From Paraspadella gotoi (Eukaryota > Chaetognatha), in NCBI GenBank assembly GCA_051294375.1, contig CM119270.1:1556633-1620632 (forward strand): a stretch of 64,000 bases of DNA, in the 5' to 3' direction. This document shows positions 57,122 to 64,000 of the stretch, piece after piece. The first letter of the stretch is position 1. Each line of letters begins with the position of its first letter. A model generated the notes under the pieces. That model saw only the letters and a list, made by a program, of their open reading frames with translations, ran no database searches and was not told the DNA's origin. The position numbers and the translations under genes were made by a program.

Positions 57122-57277
57122 TGAACGCCCCTGTCGCTGCGCGGGACCGAACGACGACGAAGCGAGACGTGGATACAGGACGAAGAAGACGATTCATTAA
57201 ATGGTTTCTTTCCGATAAGGAGTGTATTGACACCTTGAGCGAGAAAGACGCGGATAGTGGAAACAAAAGCTTTGATA
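57122..57277 (+). CDS. Candidate exon ending at GTAATG donor
   Basis: The plus frame reads RAVNAPVAARDRTTTKRDVD, then TGRRRRFIKWFLSDKECIDT, then LSEKDADSGNKSFDKL, and meets AAGCTT|GTAATG. The second half looks coding. The minus strand is open as well (HITSLSKLLFPLSASF...), and no clear acceptor is seen. Not recognised. Confidence 0.25.
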
Positions 57278-57344
57278 AGCTTGTAATGTGGTAGCTTATG
57301 ACTTTTTTTGTAGAAGATACAGTTGCGGCCAATGGGGAAGATCG

Positions 57345-58035
57345 ATCTCTCTCCTCTCTCCTCTTCCATCCCTCTCTCACCTCTCTCCGCCTCTCTCCTC
57401 CCTCTCCTCATCTCCCTCTCCTCTTCCTCTCATCTCTTCTCTCCCTCTCTCATCGTCTCTCTCTCTCTCTCTCTCTCCTCTCGTCTTAATGGACAATCTT
57501 TTTCTTTCCAATTTTCATTTTTTCCTTCCTATTTCCTCATGTAGGTCGTCTTTTTCTATTCCCTCACTCCTTTTCTCTCCTCTCTCCTCCATCTCTTGCC
57601 CCTTCCTCGTCTTTCCCTCTCTCCCTCTCTCTCTTCTTCTCTGCTCTCTGTCTCCTCTCTCTTCTCTCTCTGTCCTCCACTTATCGCCTCTCTCCACTTC
57701 TTCCCTTCTTCCCTCCCCTCTCTCTCTCTCCTCTTTCTCTATTTCCTCTACCTAAATCCAACGATTAAATGACTTTTCTTTGAAACAAGAGGAACCGATG
57801 CCAACACGCCGGGATTCACCCTTGGTTGTTAAAACTTACTAGCTTTTCTCTTTTCTTTCTTTTCTTTCTTTCTTTCTCTTTCTTTCTTTCTTTCTTTTCT
57901 TTCCTTCTTTCTTTCTTTTTTTTCTTTCTTTCTTTCTTTCTTGCTTTCTTTCTTTTCTTTCTTGCTTTCTCCTTTCTCCAGACTTAAATCTGCCTCGTTC
58001 TTTACACCTCGACGACAAATGCCCTGCTGGCAAAA
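57345..58035. repeat. CT-rich tract and (TTTC)n tract
   Basis: 57345-57755 CTCTCC-type and 57840-57970 TTTC-type polypyrimidine DNA. All ORFs here are repeat translations. Confidence 0.88.
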
Positions 58036-58077
58036 AAAATATGGTAATGAGCCTGGTTCGCAGGCATGAAGGGGAGA

Positions 58078-58078
58078 G

Positions 58079-58115
<37 letters not shown>

Positions 58116-58660
58116 AGTCAGAGAAAATAGGGTTTAAGGGAGAAAGTGAGAGATAGATAAATTAAGGTAGGAAGAGAAGGAGGTAAAAAACGGGAAAGAA
58201 GGAAGTAAAGTAAGGGAGAGGAAGAAGTTGGAGGAAAGGGAAAAGGAAGGACGGGAGGAAGGAAAGTTTGGAAGGAAGGAAGGAAGAAAGGAAGGAAGGA
58301 AGGGAGGAAAGGAAAGTTGGGAGGAAAGGGTGAATAGAAGAAAGGAAGGAAAGGGAGGATAGGAAGGGAAGAAAGGGAGGAAGGAAAAGGGAGGAAGGAA
58401 GTTGGGGAGGGCGCACAAGGGAATAGATGAAGGGAAGGGAGAGAGGAAGGATGGGAACGAAAGGGAGAAGGGAAGGAAGGAAGGGAGGAAAGGAAGTTGG
58501 GGAGGAACGNNNNNNNNNNNNNNNNNNNNNNNNNGAAGGGAGAAAGGGAGGAAGGAAGGAAGGGAAAAAGGAAGGAAGAAAGGAAGATGGGAGAATAGGG
58601 TGAAGGTATTAAACGGGAAAAATAGAAAGAAGAGGAAGGTGAGAAAGGTAAGTTAGGATG
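58078..58660. repeat. Polypurine tract (GGAA)n with a 25-N gap
   Basis: Almost pure purine on the plus strand for about 550 bases, starting with a GA array (58078-58110). It is the counterpart of the polypyrimidine tract at 37660-38205. Confidence 0.9.
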
Positions 58661-58960
58661 AAAGAAAAGACCAAACAGTTAAAGAGGTAAGGGACAGTAT
58701 GGAAAAGATAAGGAGACAGTTTTCATCTTCGAGATCATTTCGGGTCAGGCATTGAGTCTTTCGGGTTGGGTGAGGAAGGGACTGCGGGGAAAGCGAGGTT
58801 GCGTGGGGTAAGGGTTTGATTCGGGTAAGGAGAACCCGAGTTTGGGTCGGGTAAGGAGGACCCGCGCCACGCCCATTTTTATGCTCATGAAGAGAGAAAA
58901 GGATCCAGGTTCTTCCAAAGGCGAGTCGCCTTCCTCGCATTCATCTGAATATCTCTCTCT
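58660..58960. other. Island with TCGGGTAAGGAG repeats
   Basis: TCGGGTAAGGAGAACCCG and TCGGGTAAGGAGGACCCG are directly repeated at about 58818 and 58847. The minus strand has a CGCTTTCCCCGCAG acceptor followed by SLPHPTRKTQCLTRNDLEDE. The plus strand reads MKREKDPGSSKGESPSSHSS. It could be an exon on either strand. Undecided. Confidence 0.3.
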
Positions 58961-59003
58961 CTCTGTCTCTGTCTCTGTCTCGCTTTCTTTCTTTGTGTCC
59001 TTT

Positions 59004-59035
<32 letters not shown>

Positions 59036-59245
59036 NNNNNNNNNNNNNNNNNNNNNNNNNNNNNNNNNNNNNNNNNNNNNNNNNNNNNNNNNNNNNNNNN
59101 NNNNNNNNNNNNNNNNNNNNNNNNNNNNNNNNNNNNNNNNNNNNNNNNNNNNNNNNNNNNNNNNNNNNNNNNNNNNNNNNNNNNNNNNNNNNNNNNNNNN
59201 NNNNNNNNNNNNNNNNNNNNNNNNNNNNNNNNNNNNNNNNNNNNN

Positions 59246-60300
59246 GAGGATGGTGATTAAATTTTTCGAACCCTGGGATGGATCGAGACCTTGAGAGAAA
59301 TAATAGTTTTCTGAATTGTGAGTGAACGAGGAATCCTTAATTCAAAGTGATTAATGGTGATTAATGGTGATTAATGTTAATTTATGTTAATTAGGTATTT
59401 TTAGAAACGAGTTTTGGAAAATCCTTAGTCAGAAAAGAAAATCTGTAGAAGGAGAAAAGAAAAAGAATAAAAAAAGGTATAATTTTAACTGACAAAAATT
59501 AAATAAGTTAAATAAGTTGAATATGTTGAATATGAAGTTTCAAAAGTTTTTTTTTATTAATAACAAAATTCTTTAAAAGAATATCACATATCATTAGTCG
59601 GTCAACCAAAAAAATAGCTATTAAAAAAGGTTTAACGGTGTAATGGTCACGTGCAAGGCAATGCAAAACATTCATTAACATCTCTCTCTCTCTCTCTCTC
59701 TCTCTCTNNNNNNNNNNNNNNNNNNNNNNNNNNNNNNNNNNNNNNNNNNNNNNNNNNNNNNNNNNNNNNNNNNNNNNNNNNNNNNNNNNNNNNNNNNNNN
59801 NNNNNNNNNNNNNNNNNNNNNNNNNNNNNNNNNNNNNNNNNNNNNNNNNNNNNNNNNNNNNNNNNNNNNNNNNNNNNNNNNNNNNTCTCTCTCTCTCTCC
59901 GCTCAGTGGGAGTGGCACTGACCGACGACTGGTAAACAGCGATGGGATCCTGGAGGAGATTAACGCCGCCAAATGGTTGTCGTTGTTGTTGTCGTTGTCG
60001 TTGTCGTTGTTGTGATGATGGTGAGTTTGTTTCGTTCCGTCGTTGGTAAGCGAAGAGATAGTAAAGGAAAGAAGGGAGGAAGGAAAATCAAAGAAAATAG
60101 AACAAAGAAATAAAAGGTTTAACTAAACAAAATCGGTTCATCCAATGTGTTGCGCCGCAATGACTTTATTTTCCCGTGTATTTCTTGCGACTTGACATGA
60201 CATGACGTGACATGACATGAATGAATGACTAGGTTAATTTTCTTAGACCGTGTATTTATGAGACACTCACTGCATAGGAATTCCATCTTTTATTCTTTAT
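59246..60300. other. AT-rich spacer with gaps and (GTC/GTT)n
   Basis: TTAATGGTGA repeats at 59340-59390, a 178-N gap flanked by CT on both sides (a single long CT array is likely), (GTCGTT)n at 59975-60012, the dispersed repeat at 60136-60195 and GACATGACATG words at 60190-60225. No gene supported. Confidence 0.5.
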
Positions 60301-60315
60301 AGTTTTAGGATTTCC

Positions 60316-60720
60316 TGAAGGCGGCGCTGGGAGTCACTTAGATTTGAGGTTTTTTTCTATCTTCACAAATGAGCAACTTACTATAGGCAAATAATGTGGA
60401 ACTTTCCTGCCAAGAGCCACGGAACTGGGCTTGGAAGGAGGTTTGATGGCTTTTCAGACCCCCAAGGCGGTTTACGACCGTCCTCACGGTTCCCGCAGGG
60501 GAGTACCGGTTGGGAATTGGAACCCGCGGTACCTTAGTGGTCGAAGAGCCTGATGGCTTTCTACTAAGTGTGAACCATACTAATAGCCGCACGTTAACTT
60601 AATTCAAAGCCCCGACTATACCCTTACCATTTGGGTGGTGAGGAAAAAATCAGCGGTTTATCGGAATGCAGCCGACCTTGAGTTAGGTTGGATGGACTGG
60701 TGCTGAATTCGCGGCTAAAA
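60316..60720 (-). repeat. Dispersed repeat with a tRNA-like B box
   Basis: 60316-60392 matches 1866-1935. In the following balanced-composition block the minus strand has CACTTAGTAGAAAGCC (A-box-like) and, about 40 bases on, GGGTTCCAATTCCC (B-box-like), so a tRNA-derived element is likely. The minus ORF over it has no recognisable domain. Confidence 0.35.
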
Positions 60721-60734
60721 GGAAGCCGATTGGA

Positions 60735-60905
60735 TGAGAGAGGAGAGAGAGATGAGAGAGATGACTATCGAGGAGAGAGAGAGAGAGAGAGACGAGCAGA
60801 GAAAGAGGGATAAGACGAGACGAGAGAGAGAGATGAGAGAGGAGAGAAGACGAACGAGGTGATGGCCTGACGAGTGAAGAGAGGAGAGCAGAGACGACGA
60901 GAGGG
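60735..60905. repeat. GA-rich array
   Basis: GAGAGATGAGAGAG words with CGAGACGA interruptions. 60910-61170 after it is AT-rich with no feature. Confidence 0.85.
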
Positions 60906-61174
60906 AGGGAGAAAAAAATGAAAGCCCACCATTGTTGTCCCTGTTTTATGACAGAATTTTTCCCCTTTCGCCAGATTTTCTTTTTTCTTTGTAACCCTTC
61001 GTGGAGAATTCGTTTATTTGTTTGTGCGAATCTTCCTTGTTAGAAATGATTTTCCCTTCATTGAATGTTCTACAATTATAGAACCTTTGTTTGTGTCAAT
61101 TGAACATTTGGCCTTTTTTAGAATTTAAGAAATATGGTTACAACCGATATGATATATAGTTTATTAATGAGGTC

Positions 61175-61838
61175 AGCCACCCTTGAACCCTGTCTGGGGA
61201 ATTGATGGCGATAACGCTTATCAATATCCCAAAAGTGCGTATTTTGTCCTTAACATTATATATATACATTAAAATAAAAAATTTGCCAAAATTTACAAAT
61301 TATAATATAGACTAAAATTTTAACACGAAATATATATTAATAAAGGTTAACATATTTTATTTAAGTTAATTAAAATTTTAGAGGTGATTTCTTAGAATTT
61401 ATTGTTTTTGATTTGTTATTAATTATTTATTATTATTCAGTTTAGATTTTCATATTTATTTATTGTAATGTGGAACCTGAGATGAATGTTAGTTATTGTC
61501 TTTTGAAAAAATACGATGGAAGCAATACTAATCAACACAAGTGAAAAAAATTTTTATTTAATCCTGTCCTGGTCTGGATTTTTATATTATTATATCGTGT
61601 TGTTTTGAAAAGAAAAAGTACAAGTCAAAATCAAACTTACCCTTAACTCAACTTCAATCCCTACCCCCGTCCCATTACCCCAATTTCTCCGCCATTACCC
61701 CTTCTTGATGTCTCACGACTTTGACCCACAACATTACTAGCGAAACCATTGGACCTCTCATTGGCTCCTCACAAGCCTCAAGCCTCTCACATGGGCCTTT
61801 CGGCTTTTGTGTCTGGAGGGAAGAAAGAGGCGGAGGTT
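61175..61838. repeat. Segment duplicated at 63436-64000
   Basis: Both copies run from GCCACCCTTGA(A)CCCTGTCTG through TATAATATAGACTAAA and AACTTACCCTT(T)AACTCAACTTC to AGAGGCGGAG. Differences are mainly small indels, and the second copy carries an internal 64-N gap. AT-rich, no gene. Confidence 0.9.
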
Positions 61839-61904
61839 TCATGCGGTTTTTTTTTTTTATTCCTTTTTTGTAGAATCAAGGGAGCTGCTTTTCGGGAGTT
61901 TTGA

Positions 61905-62068
61905 CCTTCAGTTGCATTCAGTTCTCGCATTTTGCTTTTCAGTCGAATTCAGTCGCTATTCAGTTCAGCATTCTAGTCGCATTCAGTCGATCGAATTCAG
62001 TTCGCATTTAGTTTCCCGCATTCAGTCGCCATTCAGTCGAATATTCAGTCGCATTCAGTCGCATCAGC
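61905..62068. repeat. CATTCAGTCG tandem repeat
   Basis: Thirteen or so variants of CATTCAGTCG(C/A) with short spacers. The sequence then reads CATCAAAATGGCTTC into a CT array. The ATG frame (62087-62362) is a Ser/Leu translation of that array with a GTGAGC donor-like site at about 62211. I would not call it a gene. Confidence 0.85.
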
Positions 62069-62209
62069 AAAGGAGTTTCCATCAAAATGGCTTCTCTCTT
62101 CTCTCTCCATCTCATCTCCTCTCTCTCTCTCTCTCTCTCTTCTCTTCTCTCTTCTCTTCTTCTCTCTCTTCCTCTCCTCTCTCTTTCTCTCGTGTTTTGT
62201 TCCTTTGGT

Positions 62210-63410
62210 GAGCCTTTTTTTTCAAAACCAAGCCCATCGTTCGCCAACTGCGCACCGCCACCTGCATGCTCCCATCTGCGTATTCCCATCTGGCATATCC
62301 CGTCTGTTACTTTCCCGGGCTTGTGCGTCTTTTACGGATTTACATCTTTGGTTGTTTTTTAAAAATTAGATGATTTATTTTTTTTATTGTGTGTTTTTTT
62401 TCCTTTCGTGTTTATGTATTTATGCATCTGTTTTTTTTTCGTGTCTTACTGGACAGCTTTACTTATTTTTTTGTCAACTGTCGCGGTTCTATTTCGCCTC
62501 TTATGGTGAATCATTCCAGTTTCTTTTTTCTTTTTTCTAAATTCCATCTGTTTCTGTCCGATTCGTGTCTGACGCTGACCGTCTATTCTTATAAGACAAA
62601 CAAATAAATAATTTCATTAATAAATAAAAAAAACTAAATAAAACTTCAGCATTCGAAAAAAATAAAAAAAACAAGAGAAATAAAGGTTTTTCTTGTTTGT
62701 TGTTGTTTGTTTGGTCCTTTGTTTGCTCTTCGTGGTTGTTTTTTTGATCTGTCGTCAATCATTAAAAATGGAGTCGTCCTTTTATTTTCGACTGCGTCGT
62801 CGTTCGTTCGTCGTCGTCGTTCGTCGTCGTTCGTCGGATTCGTTTCACGAAAACCATCTAAATTCGGACACAACAAACTTGATTTATGTGTGGAAAAAAG
62901 ATAAAAAATATTTTTTGCAGGGGAAGGAAAGGGGAAAAAAAGAGAACGGTAAGATGCATGATTGATGATAGATGATGCCATTGATGATGACGATGATGAA
63001 AATGAAAGTCGTAAATTGTTGTTGCTGTTTTAGACTATGAAAGGTAAACGATTGACCGAGATAAATGAATGTTACTATCATGACAGAAAATATTGCAGGT
63101 ATAGATAGCTCGTGCATTGGAAAATAGACTTCCAACATTAAACAATGAAGACGACGGCAGAGACCGACGACGGGAATTAATAAACCGAAGGGGGAACCGG
63201 ACACGACGGACGAACACAATGAGATGTATATTTGAAACTGGCAATCAGGGTCGACGAAGAAGACGAGAGGAGGAGAAGCCTTGGTTTTTTCTTGTTTAGA
63301 ATGGAATTTTCCCCGAGATTGCCTACCATTTCACGCCTTACTTTGACATAATCCCTATTTTCTCTCTCTTCTCTCTCTCTCCTCTCCTCTCTTCTCTCTT
63401 TTCTCTCTTC
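62210..63410. other. T-rich spacer with (CGT)n and GATGAT words
   Basis: TATTTTTTGCAG (62920) and ACG|GTAAGA (62948) bracket a 28-base purine-rich stretch that could be a micro-exon. An open frame at 63099-63299 ends in Arg runs coming from CGA words. No gene recognised. Confidence 0.35.
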
Positions 63411-63435
63411 NNNNNNNNNNNNNNNNNNNNNNNNN

Positions 63436-64000
63436 GCCACCTTGACCCTGTCTGTGGAATTGAGGCGATACGCTTATCAATCCCAAAAGGGTGTCCCTTA
63501 ACATTATTATGATACATTATAAAAAATTGCAAAATTACAAAATTATAATATAGACTAAATTTTAACACGAATATAATAAGTTTAACATATTTTATTTAAG
63601 TATTAANNNNNNNNNNNNNNNNNNNNNNNNNNNNNNNNNNNNNNNNNNNNNNNNNNNNNNNNNNNNNNNNTAGATTTCATATTTATTATTGTAATGTGGA
63701 GAGGAATGTTAGTATTGTCTTTTGGAAATAGAGGGAGCATCTATGCAACACAAAGTGAAAAAATTTAATCCTGTCTTAGTTTTATATTTAGTTATCATTC
63801 TTGTTTGAAAGTCAAGTCAAATCAACTTACCCTTTAACTCAACTTCATCCCTACCCCGTCCCTACCCCAATTTTTCTCGCCATTACCTTCTGATGTCTCA
63901 CGACTTTGACCCACATTACTAGGCGACCATTGGCCTCTCATTGGCCTCACAAGCTCAGCTCTCAATGGGCCTTTCGCTTTTGTGAGAAGAAGAGGCGGAG
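63436..64000. repeat. Second copy of the 61175 segment, window edge
   Basis: Starts directly after a 25-N gap, which favours an unmerged contig overlap or second haplotype over a true duplication. It continues past the window end. Confidence 0.85.

Noticed and set aside
62087-62362. ATG with good context followed by a hydrophobic, signal-like N-terminus
   Set aside because: The hydrophobic stretch is a translation of a CT array, and nothing recognisable follows it.
63099-63299. ORF ending in GNQG followed by Arg runs, suggesting an amidated neuropeptide precursor
   Set aside because: The Arg runs come from CGA repeat words, no signal peptide or ATG fits the frame, and all frames stop just upstream of it.

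Overview
This is animal nuclear DNA. The evidence is a cysteine-rich Frizzled-type domain split by an intron, a C-type lectin-like exon, a trypsin-fold exon pair with a 109-bp spliceosomal intron, many GT...AG-bounded exons, tRNA-derived repeats, and very dense microsatellites. (GA)n/(CT)n arrays dominate, helped by CpG-containing (ACG)n and by (AAC)n. I see no long (CA)n/(TG)n array. I cannot name the species; a marine-type invertebrate with a repeat-rich genome fits best (inference). The sequence is a scaffold with 19 N gaps, and several homologous stretches differ mainly by single-base indels, so many frameshifts may be assembly error rather than biology.

Layout. 1-5.5 kb: two minus-strand exons of a Frizzled-type CRD (5198-5425 and about 2574-2666). 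Their 2.5-kb intron holds two GC-rich palindromic islands and a degenerate minisatellite. 6.4-18.2 kb: a composite repeat. A ~0.7-kb CT/GA module occurs three times, and a ~3.65-kb unit carrying a C-type lectin-like exon occurs twice (8185-11839 and 14190-17870). Between the two copies lies a serine protease homologue that has lost its catalytic triad. 18.2-22.7 kb: microsatellites, low-complexity ORFs and short tandem repeats. 23.5-29.1 kb: the most gene-like part, an unrecognised minus-strand gene with at least seven exons. Several joins are phase-consistent and one intron is GA-rich at its 5' half and CT-rich at its 3' half. 29-41 kb: AT-rich spacer, minisatellites, a tandem repeat element ending in a hairpin, a retroposed-looking tRNA-Leu 3' half and a few isolated candidate exons. 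41.9-49.3 kb: a compositionally different block with A homopolymers and no GA/CT arrays. 49.3-64 kb: gaps, GA/CT arrays, isolated candidate exons (51.66 kb, 54.4-55.0 kb, 57.2 kb), more minisatellites, and a duplicated segment at the right edge (61175-61838 and 63436-64000).

Most long open frames here are translations of (CT)n, (GA)n, poly(A) or polypurine tracts and are not genes. The recognisable proteins suggest receptor or secreted functions (Wnt-type CRD, lectin, protease homologue), but nothing in the sequence shows that they act together. The neighbourhood is best read as unrelated genes embedded in a very repeat-rich region.
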